Assembly (NCBI GenBank): GCA_041661445.1
Contig: JBAZUK010000002.1
Span: 62,001-126,000 of the forward strand
DNA length: 64,000 nt
Origin: JBAZUK01 sp041661445
GTDB lineage: Bacteria > Chlamydiota > Chlamydiia > Chlamydiales > SM23-39
Direction: 5' to 3'
Within the stretch, counting starts at the first letter, position 1, and each line of letters begins with the position of its first letter. This document shows positions 17,205 through 25,782 of the stretch, in pieces. Made by a program: the position numbers and the translations under genes. Under the pieces are notes generated by a model, which saw only the letters and a list, made by a program, of their open reading frames with translations, made no database searches and was not told the DNA's origin.

Positions 17205-17840
17205 ATGAAAAAATATTTCATAACAGGTTTAATAACCCTGCTTCCGCTAACTTTAACGATTTTAGTTCTTATTTTTGTTGTAAATCTTCTTACAAAACCC
17301 TTCATGGGTTTTATGATCAAAATGCTCTCACACACAGAAATTCAGCAAATGCATCCGCAGTTATTAAAATATGCAAGCGAATTTATTATCTTGGTCGGAA
17401 TATTTTTATTTACTTTACTTTTAGGTATTTTTGCCAGATGGTTTTTCTTTAACACCCTGATCAATGTAAGTGATAAAATCATTCATAAAATTCCTTTGGT
17501 TAATAAAGTTTATAAAACAACCCAAGAAATTATTAAAACTCTGTTTATTACTGATAAAAATTCATTTAAACAGGTAGTAATGGCGCCTTTTCCGCATAAA
17601 GGTTTATATACAATCGGTTTCATAAGCAGAAAGGCCCCTGAAGCTTGTAATGATATTGTCGAAAAAGACATGATCTCAGTATTCATTCCAACAACACCAA
17701 ACCCGACAACCGGTTTTCTGATAATGTTCGACGTTAAAGACTTAATTTATATTGACATGAAGCCGGAAGATGCTATTAAATATGTTGTCTCCTGCGGAGT
17801 AATAATTCCAGATAAAAATGAGGAACAGATAAAATCATAA
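17205..17840 (+). CDS. DUF502 membrane protein, paralogue 2
   Basis: A 211-residue paralogue clearly related to its upstream neighbour along its whole length: MKKYFITGL, two N-terminal hydrophobic segments, KIPLVNKVYKTTQEIIK, PTTPNPTTGFL and MKPEDAIKYVVSCGVIIP. It has an AAAGG ribosome-binding site and its own likely promoter. The stop overlaps the next start by one base (TAATG), so it is coupled to paralogue 3. Its function is unknown, as for the family. Confidence 0.85.
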   Translation: MKKYFITGLITLLPLTLTILVLIFVVNLLTKPFMGFMIKMLSHTEIQQMHPQLLKYASEFIILVGIFLFTLLLGIFARWFFFNTLINVSDKIIHKIPLVNKVYKTTQEIIKTLFITDKNSFKQVVMAPFPHKGLYTIGFISRKAPEACNDIVEKDMISVFIPTTPNPTTGFLIMFDVKDLIYIDMKPEDAIKYVVSCGVIIPDKNEEQIKS

Positions 17841-18484
17841 TGAAAAAACATCTAATTACCGGTTTTATTATTTTACTGCCAGTAGCTATTACAATATTAT
17901 TATTTCTATTTCTTATAGATTTTTTCACAAATCCGTTTTTAAATCTGTTAGTAGGTATATTAGAAAATTTCAAAGCCCACTTCCCAATTTTGCAAAATCA
18001 GACATTCATCAATATTCTTGCAAGATTAATAATTTTAGTTTTTCTAGGTTTTTTTGTTTTATTATTAGGAATTGTCACAAGATGGTTCTTCTTTAAATTA
18101 TTTATAAAAATTGCAAACAAAGTTTTCTCTAAAATACCTTTTGTAAAAACAATTTATATCGCATTAAGTGATTTTGCAGCTTCTCTTTCATCAAAAGATA
18201 GAAAAGCTTTTAAAAAAACAGTACTGGTTGCCTTCCCGTCAAAAGATTTATATTGTGTAGCCTTTGAATCCGGCGAAGTGCCAAAAGAATGCCAAGAAAA
18301 AGTTGATAAAAAACTAATTTCTGTATTTATACCAACAGCTCCCCACCTGATTACCGGTTTTTTTGTTTTTATACCTGAAAATGAAGTACTGCCTGTAGAA
18401 ATGAAAAACAAGGACACTGTAAAATTCATATTGTCCTGCGGAATTATTACCCCTGGAGAAAAGCTCAAAGATGATTCAAAATAA
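17840..18484 (+). CDS. DUF502 membrane protein, paralogue 3 (diverged)
   Basis: A 214-residue third paralogue, more diverged. It keeps the N-terminal MKKHLITGF and two membrane segments, but the central SIPFVNKVYKT motif becomes KIPFVKTIYIA. The family's NPTTGF motif becomes APHLITGF (the NPTT is lost), while the C-terminal VKFILSCGIITP remains. It may have specialised or lost part of the original role. It is coupled to paralogue 2 and overlaps the following gene by 14 nt. Confidence 0.8.
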   Translation: MKKHLITGFIILLPVAITILLFLFLIDFFTNPFLNLLVGILENFKAHFPILQNQTFINILARLIILVFLGFFVLLLGIVTRWFFFKLFIKIANKVFSKIPFVKTIYIALSDFAASLSSKDRKAFKKTVLVAFPSKDLYCVAFESGEVPKECQEKVDKKLISVFIPTAPHLITGFFVFIPENEVLPVEMKNKDTVKFILSCGIITPGEKLKDDSK

Positions 18485-18887
18485 AGTGATTTTTTATAAA
18501 GTTCAAAGCGTTAAAGATAAATTAATTAAAATTATTCAAACCGCAATGGCACATTTCGAAAAAAAAGAAAAATTTATTATCCAAGTTCAAGACGATGTAT
18601 CGGTTAAATTCGTAGATGAGCTTTTATGGAAATTGCCGAAAGAAAGCTTCTTGCCGCATATAGCTACTGACAGCAATTCTTCTGAATATATCGTAATCAC
18701 CAAATCCAAAAAAAACTTAAACGATGCAATTTATATGTTTAACTTATCTCAAGATATTTTTGAGATCGATAGGTCTTTTAAAGTTATTTATGATTTCGAT
18801 GATTATACTGCAAAAGACAAACAGATATTTTCACAGAAGAGATTTGAGATCTATAGAAAAGCTAACTTTATTATTGAATCTAAATAA
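18471..18887 (+). CDS. DNA polymerase III chi subunit-like protein (HolC family)
   Basis: A 138-residue protein resembling HolC, the clamp-loader accessory subunit that contacts SSB. It shows an N-terminal VIFYKVQS strand, KKEKFIIQVQD, the family's most conserved DELLWKLPKESFLPH segment and a TDSNSSEYIVIT strand. The length is close to E. coli chi (147 residues). It overlaps the third DUF502 gene, so it is cotranscribed with it. The family call rests on the DELLW/SFLPH block. The partner psi is not visible here. Confidence 0.65.
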   Translation: MIQNKVIFYKVQSVKDKLIKIIQTAMAHFEKKEKFIIQVQDDVSVKFVDELLWKLPKESFLPHIATDSNSSEYIVITKSKKNLNDAIYMFNLSQDIFEIDRSFKVIYDFDDYTAKDKQIFSQKRFEIYRKANFIIESK

Positions 18888-18939
18888 TCATTCTATATTT
18901 TCTAGCTAAAAATCTGAATTGTATTTAAAAATCAAAAAA

Positions 18940-18976
18940 GCCTCAAAAGCTTTATTGAAAACAAAATTTTTGAGGC
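18940..18976. terminator. bidirectional terminator between convergent genes
   Basis: GCCTCAAAA at 18940-18948 pairs with TTTTGAGGC at 18968-18976 around a loop of about 19 nt. An A-run precedes it and A/T-rich sequence follows. It sits between the holC-like gene and the convergent 18992 gene, and can serve both. Confidence 0.6.
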
Positions 18977-18991
18977 TAAAATTAAATTAAT

Positions 18992-19492
18992 TTATTTTTT
19001 TGGTGTCGATAATACCGCAGCAACTTCATTTTTTACTTGAGCAACTTCATTGATTACTTGAGCTTGAGCAGCCTCTTTTTTAGGAGGATTTAAGAAAACA
19101 TCTAAAGTTTTTGATAATTCAACTACATCTGCTGGTGATCTCCAAACATTATAAGTTTGGAAAATGATATCTAAAGGCACAGATAAAACTTTTCCAGTAA
19201 GATTTCCAACGTAACTAAAAGAAGAACGTAAACATCTAGCTGAATCAGCTAAAGAACATGAATCGTTAAACTTTGCGCCTAAAACGTTTAAAATTGAAGA
19301 AGCAAAACGATCAACTGCAAGAGCTAAAGTTTTAACTAATTCAGAACTAACGTTTATTACTGAAATAGTTAAAGCAAAACCTTTTGCAATGTATTTATGC
19401 TTAGCTGCTAGAGCATGTTCGCCTTCATACATTTTTGTATTTACATAAATTAAGCCATCATTAAAAGAGTTATATAGTTTTGTGTTGTACAT
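18992..19492 (-). CDS. hypothetical protein, 166 residues
   Basis: I do not recognise this protein. I set the start at 19492 (MYNTKLYNSF): an AGAGG lies 7 nt upstream, whereas the longer frame to 19528 would place that site inside the gene. It is alternately hydrophobic and polar with amphipathic stretches (about residues 36-75 and 95-120) but no clear membrane helix. It ends in a Gln/Ala/Val-rich tail containing a near repeat (VINEVAQ, VKNEVAA). It could be a Chlamydiae-restricted protein; no function is inferred. Confidence 0.65.
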   Translation of the reverse strand: MYNTKLYNSFNDGLIYVNTKMYEGEHALAAKHKYIAKGFALTISVINVSSELVKTLALAVDRFASSILNVLGAKFNDSCSLADSARCLRSSFSYVGNLTGKVLSVPLDIIFQTYNVWRSPADVVELSKTLDVFLNPPKKEAAQAQVINEVAQVKNEVAAVLSTPKK

Positions 19493-19702
19493 AAAAAAAC
19501 CTCTTGTTTTTTTTTTAACTTCAAACATTTAACCATATCAGCAAATTAAAAAAAAGAGTTTCATATATAATATTTTTATTTTCTACAAATTTCTATAAAA
19601 AAAAGTGAAAGTTTCATAGATAGATGACAAATTTTTTCTTTATCAAAAAAAAATATTTTTTTTCTAATAAAAAAATTATTAAAGCATATTTTATTGAATT
19701 TC

Positions 19703-19731
19703 TTGCATGATTTTATTCAGATATCTATAAT
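19703..19731 (+). promoter_or_regulatory. predicted strong promoter of the small basic protein genes
   Basis: TTGCAT (19703-19708), a 17-bp spacer and a consensus TATAAT (19726-19731). AAGGAG follows at 19749-19754 before the ATG at 19765. Confidence 0.6.
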
Positions 19732-19764
19732 AATAGTTTTTAATTCTTAAGGAGACCTTATAAA

Positions 19765-19932
19765 ATGACACGTATTAGTAAACAAGAAGAGAGAAGATCT
19801 GTTAGCCCCAAAAAAAGAAAAAAACTCATATCTAAAAAAACAGGGCCGAAAAAAGATAATTTAAAAATGGGATATAAAGAACATTTAAATGCTCTTGAAA
19901 ACCAAAATGCTTTTATTCCAAAAATTAAATAA
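19765..19932 (+). CDS. small basic hypothetical protein (55 aa)
   Basis: A 55-residue, Lys/Arg-rich protein (MTRISKQEERRSVSPKKRKK...) ending in NAFIPKIK. It has a consensus promoter, an AAGGAG ribosome-binding site and tight spacing to the next small gene, so it is very likely real. Composition and context suggest a ribosome- or nucleic-acid-associated protein, which is inference only. It lies 16 nt upstream of the PVC-type small basic protein gene. Confidence 0.75.
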   Translation: MTRISKQEERRSVSPKKRKKLISKKTGPKKDNLKMGYKEHLNALENQNAFIPKIK

Positions 19933-19948
19933 ATAAAGGATTTATTAT

Positions 19949-20113
19949 ATGTCAAGACATCCAAGTTATGGAAAAGCTTCTAAAACAGAACAAAAAAGAA
20001 ACGTTTTGAAAAGATTTGAAAGAGTAGATGTTCTAAAAAAAATAGGAAGATGGAAGAAAGAAAATAAAAAAGTAACAGGGCTTCCTAAAACTCCAACCAA
20101 CGTAGAAATGTAA
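19949..20113 (+). CDS. Chlamydia/Verrucomicrobia-type small basic protein
   Basis: A 54-residue protein beginning MSRHPSYGKASKT, with NVLKRFERVDVLKKIGRW in the middle and VTGLPKT near the C-terminus. This pattern (SxHPS, VLKRFER, K.GxW, GLPK) is that of a short basic family restricted to Chlamydiae, Verrucomicrobia and relatives and suspected to be ribosome-associated. It is the best phylogenetic marker in the window. Placement before ybeY matches my memory of Chlamydia gene order and fits a link to ribosome maturation. Confidence 0.85.
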   Translation: MSRHPSYGKASKTEQKRNVLKRFERVDVLKKIGRWKKENKKVTGLPKTPTNVEM

Positions 20114-20134
20114 TAGTGAATTTTTAAATATTTA

Positions 20135-20587
20135 ATGGAAATCATTATTATCGATGATCAAGTTTCAATGAAACTTGAAAATAAAATCATCGGAAAATTG
20201 GTAAAACTTATTCTTAAAAAAGAAAATATCATCACAGATGAAGTTATTTTAAATTTTGTTAATGAACAAAAAATAAAAGAACTTCATCTTAAGTATTTCA
20301 ATGACCCGACATTAACTGATTGTATTTCTTTTCCAATAGATTCACCTAATGAAAAGGTTAATCATCATGTTTTAGGAGAAGTATTTATTTGCCCGGCGAC
20401 AGCTCTCAAGTATGCAAAAACCCATAAAAAAGATCCTAAAAGTGAACTTGCTTTATATATTATTCACACCATTTTGCATTTAATAGGATATGATGATATT
20501 AAAGAAAATGATATTAAAATTATGCGGGAAAAGGAAAAGCAGTATCTTTCCTTATATGAAAAATATAATATAAAAAAGCTAGGTTAA
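20135..20587 (+). CDS. ybeY: endoribonuclease YbeY (rRNA maturation factor)
   Basis: A zinc-dependent endoribonuclease acting in 16S rRNA 3' processing and ribosome quality control. The 150 residues include DCISFPID, HHVLGEVFICPATA and the metal site HTILHLIGYDDI. The family consensus is HGxLHLxGYDH; here the third ligand His is replaced by Asp (GYDD). Asp can bind zinc, so activity may be kept. It is followed 5 nt later by the CBS-domain gene and is probably cotranscribed with it. Confidence 0.9.
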   Translation: MEIIIIDDQVSMKLENKIIGKLVKLILKKENIITDEVILNFVNEQKIKELHLKYFNDPTLTDCISFPIDSPNEKVNHHVLGEVFICPATALKYAKTHKKDPKSELALYIIHTILHLIGYDDIKENDIKIMREKEKQYLSLYEKYNIKKLG

Positions 20588-20592
20588 TTTAA

Positions 20593-21888
20593 ATGCAGTA
20601 CTATTCACTTTTCATTGGTTCATTAATATGTCTGATTATATTTCTTGTCGGAGTCAGCGTCTTATCTGCTTTCAATATTGCAATTTTAAAACTTGGTAAA
20701 TTCCAAACCAAGGAGACTTTAAATTCTTCTAATTTGATCTTTAAAAACTTTTTTTTAAGAGAAAAATGGGATAGATTTTATTTACTGGCAAGTATAACAA
20801 AAAATATTTTATTCTTGTCATATGCAGTTGCTTCTTTAATTTTCGTAACCTTGATATTCCCCAATATCAAGCTTCATCACGCACCTCATATCTTTCTAAT
20901 CGGCTTTATAATTATTTTTGTTTTTTTGACTGCAGATTTTATAATGAGACTTATTGTCAAAACTTGGGCAAAAGCGGTTCTAAAATCAATAATGCCAATT
21001 ACTTTTGTCTATATAATCGTCTTCTTGGTGCTAACTTATCCTTTCTTGATTTTAACTTCTTTCTTTACTAAAAAATTTAAAAAAGAAGAAGAGGCTAATA
21101 AAGCGATTATTACCAAAGATAAAGTTCTAGAGATGATAAAAGACTCCGAGCTGAGTTTAGCTTTGAGTGCAAGTGATCAGATGACTATTGCTTCGTTTAT
21201 CACCTTTAAGGAAAAAGCTGCAAGAGAAATTATGATCCCAAGAATCGATATTTTTGCCTTGGACGCTAAAACTACAATAAAAAATGCATGCATTCAATTG
21301 CTTGAGGAAAACTACAGCAGGATACCGATTTATAATGAGACTTTGGATAATATCGTTGGAGTACTAATGTATAAAGATCTCTTAAAAATCCTAACAAAAA
21401 GCGAGGATGACAAAGAACTTTTAAACAAACCTATTGAAAATTTTGTAAAACCCATTATCTATGCACCAGAAAACAAAAAAATTTCTAAACTATTTTTAGA
21501 ATTTAAAAATAAAAAGACACATTTAGCTATCATTGTCAATGAATATGGCGGAACTGAAGGAATTGTTACAATTGAAGACATTCTTGAAGAAATGGTCGGA
21601 GAAATCAAAGATGAATATGATATTGAAGAAGAAAAACAGTATTGGCAATTACCCACTGGCAGTTTTGTAATAGATGCAAAAATGAACATAATAGATCTAG
21701 AAGACCAGTTAAAAATAAAAATACCACACTCCCCCGAATATGAAACTATTGGCGGATATATCTTTCATATAGCAGGAACAATACCATCTAAGGGATGGAA
21801 GATTCATCTTGAAGACTTTGATATTGAAGTATTAATCTCTAATGAGCGATGTATTGAAAAAATTAGAATTACGCCTGCTTCTAAATAA
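20593..21888 (+). CDS. CNNM/CorC-type CBS-domain membrane protein (hemolysin C family)
   Basis: A 431-residue protein of the CNNM/CorB-CorC superfamily, linked to magnesium or cobalt transport. It has an N-terminal membrane domain with about four helices (residues 1-160). Two CBS domains follow, beginning near AAREIMIPRIDIFALD (about 215) with YSRIPIYNETLDNIVG, then ETHLAIIVNEYG-like sequence with GTEGIVTIEDILEEMVGEI. A C-terminal CorC_HlyC domain (TIGGYIFHIAGTIPSKG) closes it. The old hemolysin name has little experimental basis. Cotranscribed with ybeY. Confidence 0.9.
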   Translation: MQYYSLFIGSLICLIIFLVGVSVLSAFNIAILKLGKFQTKETLNSSNLIFKNFFLREKWDRFYLLASITKNILFLSYAVASLIFVTLIFPNIKLHHAPHIFLIGFIIIFVFLTADFIMRLIVKTWAKAVLKSIMPITFVYIIVFLVLTYPFLILTSFFTKKFKKEEEANKAIITKDKVLEMIKDSELSLALSASDQMTIASFITFKEKAAREIMIPRIDIFALDAKTTIKNACIQLLEENYSRIPIYNETLDNIVGVLMYKDLLKILTKSEDDKELLNKPIENFVKPIIYAPENKKISKLFLEFKNKKTHLAIIVNEYGGTEGIVTIEDILEEMVGEIKDEYDIEEEKQYWQLPTGSFVIDAKMNIIDLEDQLKIKIPHSPEYETIGGYIFHIAGTIPSKGWKIHLEDFDIEVLISNERCIEKIRITPASK

Positions 21889-21892
21889 CTAC

Positions 21893-21912
21893 TTATTCTT
21901 GCAAAAGAATAA
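21893..21912 (+). terminator. short hairpin after the CBS gene, overlapping a -35 element
   Basis: TTATTCTT (21893-21900), loop GCAA, AAGAATAA (21905-21912): an 8-bp perfect stem with a GNRA-type loop just after the stop codon. It has no strong U-run, so it may instead be an operator; it overlaps the predicted -35 of the next promoter. Confidence 0.4.
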
Positions 21913-21927
21913 AAACTTAAGTATTAT
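21899..21927 (+). promoter_or_regulatory. predicted promoter of the 21962 gene
   Basis: TTGCAA (21899-21904), 17-bp spacer, TATTAT (21922-21927). A start near 21934 gives a leader of about 28 nt containing CAGGAG. Confidence 0.5.
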
Positions 21928-21961
21928 GTAACTAAAAATCATACTATCAGGAGTAAATTTA

Positions 21962-23839
21962 ATGCGAAGATCGATATGTTCAACTGATCCCCATTTTGCA
22001 ATTGCTGGTGAAAAACGCACTTGGCGTTTTATTTATACTCCGGCAAATTCCTTACCTAAAAATACAAAACTTACTTTTGAACTGCAAAGTTTCGGCAAGC
22101 CTATTGATTGGCAGGTCCCTTCAACGGATATTAAGAAAAAATCTAATATAATTTGGCTGGAAATACCTAATTCTAAACCTTTGCAGGCCATAAAAATGGA
22201 GGATCTTAAAAATTTATCTACCAGTTTTGAATTCACCCTTCCGATGGAGGTAGCTGCTGGTGAAAATATATTTATATGCATGGGATCCACACAGGATGAT
22301 CCTGAAAATGGCAATCAATGCCAAACATTTACTCAAAGAAAAAAAATATTTAATCTGCACATAAACATAAAAGGGAAAATCGAAACTGAAGTTTTTCATT
22401 TAGACATTAAAGGAGCTAAGTTAACAAATCTAAGAGTGATCACCCCTTCTTTCGTATCCAGAAACAAAAGATTTGACGTCATAGTCAGATTTGAAGATGA
22501 ATATGGCAACCTAACTAATAATGCGCCAGAAAACACGTTAATAGAATTAACTTATGAAAATTTAAGAGAAAACCTAAGCTGGAAACTTTTTACACCGGAA
22601 ACCGGATTTATTGCTCTTCCTAATCTGTATTTTAATGAAGCTGGAATCTATAAAATCCAACTTAAAAATTTACTTACAAACGAATTATTTTATTCTCCGC
22701 CGATAAAATGTTTTGAAGATTCAAACCTTAACTTATTTTGGGGTCTTCTTCATGGAGAAAATGAGAAATTTGATTGTGCTCAGAACATAGAAAACTGCCT
22801 AAGATATTTTAGAGATGACTGTGCATTGCAGTATTACGCAACATCATCTTTTGAATCTGAAGAAGAAACGCCTTCCGAGATATGGAAGAACATTACAGCT
22901 CAAATAGCAGAATTTAATGAAGATGACAGATTTACAACATTTTTAGGTATGCAATGGAGAGGAGTAAACAAAGAAGAAGGTTTAAGACAATTCATCTTTT
23001 CAAAAGACAATAAAAGTATTCTAAGAAAAAAAGATCTTAAAAACAACTCTCTGAAAAAAATCTACAAATCCCTTTCTCCTAAAGAACTAATTTCCATTCC
23101 TTCCTTCACCATGTCAAAAGAATCATGCTATGATTTTAAGGATTTTAATAAAGATTTTGAAAGGGTTGTGGAAATTTATAATGCTTGGGGATCTTCCGAA
23201 ATGACCTCAAAAGAGGGAAATTTAAGACCCATTTCAGGTCCTGTAAAAGAAGACTCAGAAGGGTCCATTCAAAAAGCTCTTTTATCAGGCTGCAGATTTG
23301 GCTTCGTTGCAGGCGGGTTAGATGATAGGGAGATCTATCAGAAATTATATGATACCAAACAAGTCCAGTATGCTTCAGGACTAACTGGAATTATTGCAAA
23401 AAGTCAATCCAGAGATGCGATTTTAGATGCGTTATTCAACAGATCCTGTTATGCAACCACAGGCGAAAAAATTATTGCCGGATTTAATATTGCAAATGAA
23501 CCTATGGGCTCACAAATATCGACATATAAAAAACCAGGACTGCTATATAACCGCTACATTACTGGATTTCTGATCGGAACAGATAAAATTAAAGAAGTTG
23601 TGATATATCGAAATAATAAAATAATCCAAACATTTCGCCCAGACACCTCCAATTATGAATTTGCTTTTGATGACCAGGAACTTCTGCAAAATATAGCAAT
23701 TAAGCCGATTGAAGAAAATCCTGCTTTTGCTTTTTACTATATGAGAGCGGTTCAGAGTGATTCTAACATTGTCTGGACCTCCCCTATTTGGATCGATTTG
23801 GATAATAACCTGGTTGTGAAAAAAATCAAAAAGAAGTAA
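21962..23839 (+). CDS. DUF3604-like protein
   Basis: A 625-residue protein resembling the DUF3604 family: beta-rich N-terminal half (residues 1-250, SKDVIVRFEDEYGN-type segments), then a metallo-dependent-hydrolase-like part. The canonical first motif of that family (GDLHGHS) appears only as WGLLHGENEKFDC, so two expected metal ligands differ. The later FLGMQWRG, KELISIPSF and GFVAGGLDDRE segments align in order. The C-terminal part (NRSCYATTGEKIIAGF) is a strong family match. Catalytic activity is uncertain. It has its own promoter and a strong terminator. Confidence 0.7.
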   Translation: MRRSICSTDPHFAIAGEKRTWRFIYTPANSLPKNTKLTFELQSFGKPIDWQVPSTDIKKKSNIIWLEIPNSKPLQAIKMEDLKNLSTSFEFTLPMEVAAGENIFICMGSTQDDPENGNQCQTFTQRKKIFNLHINIKGKIETEVFHLDIKGAKLTNLRVITPSFVSRNKRFDVIVRFEDEYGNLTNNAPENTLIELTYENLRENLSWKLFTPETGFIALPNLYFNEAGIYKIQLKNLLTNELFYSPPIKCFEDSNLNLFWGLLHGENEKFDCAQNIENCLRYFRDDCALQYYATSSFESEEETPSEIWKNITAQIAEFNEDDRFTTFLGMQWRGVNKEEGLRQFIFSKDNKSILRKKDLKNNSLKKIYKSLSPKELISIPSFTMSKESCYDFKDFNKDFERVVEIYNAWGSSEMTSKEGNLRPISGPVKEDSEGSIQKALLSGCRFGFVAGGLDDREIYQKLYDTKQVQYASGLTGIIAKSQSRDAILDALFNRSCYATTGEKIIAGFNIANEPMGSQISTYKKPGLLYNRYITGFLIGTDKIKEVVIYRNNKIIQTFRPDTSNYEFAFDDQELLQNIAIKPIEENPAFAFYYMRAVQSDSNIVWTSPIWIDLDNNLVVKKIKKK

Positions 23840-23858
23840 AAGCAATCTTTTACTTCTT
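23831..23858 (+). terminator. strong terminator overlapping the stop codon of the 21962 gene
   Basis: AAGAAGTAAAAG (23831-23842), loop CAAT, CTTTTACTTCTT (23847-23858): a perfect 12-bp stem that contains the TAA stop and is followed by a T-rich run. Confidence 0.75.
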
Positions 23859-23934
23859 TAATTTATTTTTACGATTTTGGTATATAAAGCCATTTTTCAT
23901 ATGCAGTTAATTGTAGTTATAATTTTGATGTAAT

Positions 23935-25092
23935 ATGATAACTTTTAAGTTTCTAAAAATTCCTGTATTTATCCAACCTATATTTTGGATTTTTTTGTTA
24001 TTTTTTATTAATATCTACAAAGGAATTCATGTAGAAAATATTATAGTTGGAGGAGTTCTCCTGTTTAGCCTGCTTGTACATGAATATGGACATGCCCTGA
24101 CTGCAAGATTTTTTGGAAGAGAACCCGAGATACATTTAGAAGCCTTTGGCGGTTTTGCAAGGTATAACGGCTCTGGACTAACTAATAAGCAAAGTTTATT
24201 AATAACTTTAAATGGCCCATTATTAGAGAGTTTGCTAATCCCCTTAAGCTATTTTTTGTTAAAGTTTCAGATTTTCGATAATTATTATTTCCGATTTTTT
24301 TTGTATTACACCATGAAGCTAAATATAATTTTATGTTTGATAAATTTAGTTCCAGTTTTTCCTCTAGATGGAGGAAATATCCTTAGATACCTTCTTAAAT
24401 CAAAATTCGGAGTCAAAGGTTTTAGGTTAAGCTTAAAAATTGGAATTTTCACATCTGCTATTGCCGGCATTGTTTTTTTAATAAATGATTGGCAGTTTTT
24501 TGGAATTTTATTATTTATTTATGGCTTTGAAAATATTCGCTCTTATAATCAACTAGGTCCTATCTCAGCAAAAAAAAATAATTTTTATTTATTAAATGAA
24601 AGTACCAAGGCAATCGAAAATAATGAAAAAGAAAAAGCAAAGAAAATTCTTAAAAAATTAATGAAATCAAAGAACAATAATGAAATTAAAATTTCAACTA
24701 TTGAATCTCTTGCCAGTATCCTGTGCTCAGAAAATAAAAATAAAGAAGCATATGATTTACTTTTGAAAACTGATTATGCGCAATTAAAAAATAGTAAATG
24801 CCTATTGTGCAAGCTAGCTTTCAACGAAAAAAATTATTCTTTGATCGAAAAACACTCATCTGAAATTTATGAAATAGAACCAACTTATGAAATCGCAATC
24901 TTGAATTCAAAAACTTATGCAGCCTTAAACAATCCTGGCCTTTCAGCAGGTTGGCTCAAAACAGCTTCACAATTTGAAGATATTCAAAAAAGTCAAATTG
25001 AAGCCATTTTAAAAGATAAGATATATGGTAAAGTTATAGATCATCGATCATTTAAAGATTGCTTTGAAGAAGCTTCTAAAAACACTGATTAG
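23935..25092 (+). CDS. site-2 protease family (M50) membrane metalloprotease with C-terminal helical domain
   Basis: A polytopic membrane protein of 385 residues. The zinc-binding HEYGHAL (about residues 50-56) lies in a membrane segment. A second conserved motif, NLVPVFPLDGGNILR, matches the NPxDGG motif of M50 proteases. It has about five membrane helices up to residue 205. Beyond that comes a soluble Lys/Glu-rich domain of about 180 residues with helical, TPR-like periodicity (KEAYDLLLK, SLIEKHSSEIYEIEP) in place of a CBS or PDZ domain. The substrate is unknown; it is distinct from RseP-type proteins with PDZ domains. Confidence 0.85.
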   Translation: MITFKFLKIPVFIQPIFWIFLLFFINIYKGIHVENIIVGGVLLFSLLVHEYGHALTARFFGREPEIHLEAFGGFARYNGSGLTNKQSLLITLNGPLLESLLIPLSYFLLKFQIFDNYYFRFFLYYTMKLNIILCLINLVPVFPLDGGNILRYLLKSKFGVKGFRLSLKIGIFTSAIAGIVFLINDWQFFGILLFIYGFENIRSYNQLGPISAKKNNFYLLNESTKAIENNEKEKAKKILKKLMKSKNNNEIKISTIESLASILCSENKNKEAYDLLLKTDYAQLKNSKCLLCKLAFNEKNYSLIEKHSSEIYEIEPTYEIAILNSKTYAALNNPGLSAGWLKTASQFEDIQKSQIEAILKDKIYGKVIDHRSFKDCFEEASKNTD

Positions 25093-25270
25093 TCAAACGT
25101 GATTTAATTTTTGTCATCATTAAGATCGTTTGTTTTCTATATTTTAAAAAATAAAAAAATAGTGATTTTCAGGTTACAAATTGAAAAACATTAATTCAGT
25201 TTTAACTATATTTCCTGACTCTACTATTGTCTAGATAAAGCTTAGAAATTAAATCTTAGAAAACTGCAAA

Positions 25271-25609
25271 TCATATTCCAAATTCAGGATCAAAACCAAT
25301 CGAGTTCCTTCTACTACTGGCCTCATCTATAGAAATAGCAAAACTGATAACATTACAGGCTATTACAGCCAATCCGCTTGCAGCCAATCCAGCTAATACA
25401 AAACATACGGGGCGGTAATATCTCTTTGATTCAGGGCATGACTGAGAAAAAATTATTGCGCTCAAGCCACATATCGCAAAAATACCAATAGCAATTCGCA
25501 TAACAACTTTAGCTGTCTTACCACCTTCATCTTTTACTAATGGAGTGCTCTCCGTTTGCATTTTATTAATAGCACTATCTTGATATGCAGATTTTACTAA
25601 ACTAGTCAT
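25271..25609 (-). CDS. small membrane protein with Inc-like bilobed hydrophobic domain
   Basis: A 112-residue protein I cannot assign by homology. A polar N-terminus of about 35 residues without signal peptide is followed by two hydrophobic helices (about 36-55 and 70-97) separated by a short loop (SCPESKRYYRP), then a short polar tail. This two-lobed pattern is the defining feature of chlamydial inclusion-membrane proteins, which are exported by type III secretion. It has a GGAGA ribosome-binding site and a good promoter. Inc membership is inference from topology alone. Confidence 0.6.
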   Translation of the reverse strand: MTSLVKSAYQDSAINKMQTESTPLVKDEGGKTAKVVMRIAIGIFAICGLSAIIFSQSCPESKRYYRPVCFVLAGLAASGLAVIACNVISFAISIDEASSRRNSIGFDPEFGI

Positions 25610-25633
25610 AATTTCATCTCCGGTAATTAAAAA

Positions 25634-25662
25634 ATATTATTTAAAAAGAAGCATATTCACAA
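25634..25662 (-). promoter_or_regulatory. predicted promoter of the Inc-like gene
   Basis: On the minus strand, TTGTGA (25662-25657), 17-bp spacer, TAATAT (25639-25634). A start near 25627 gives a leader of about 18 nt with GGAGA. Confidence 0.5.
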
Positions 25663-25737
25663 GTTTGTTTTAAGAATAAAAAAATTAACTCATTAATATG
25701 TTTTACATTATTTTTTTGTAACCTTACGCTAATTGAT

Positions 25738-25774
25738 ATTAAGATAAAGCCGAAAGACTCGGCTTTATCTTAAT
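25738..25774 (-). terminator. 16-bp perfect hairpin downstream of the 25783 gene
   Basis: ATTAAGATAAAGCCGA (25738-25753), 5-nt loop, and its exact complement (25759-25774). It lies 8 nt past the stop of the minus-strand gene and is one of the longest perfect stems I noticed in the window. Confidence 0.7.
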
Positions 25775-25782
25775 TTAATGCA

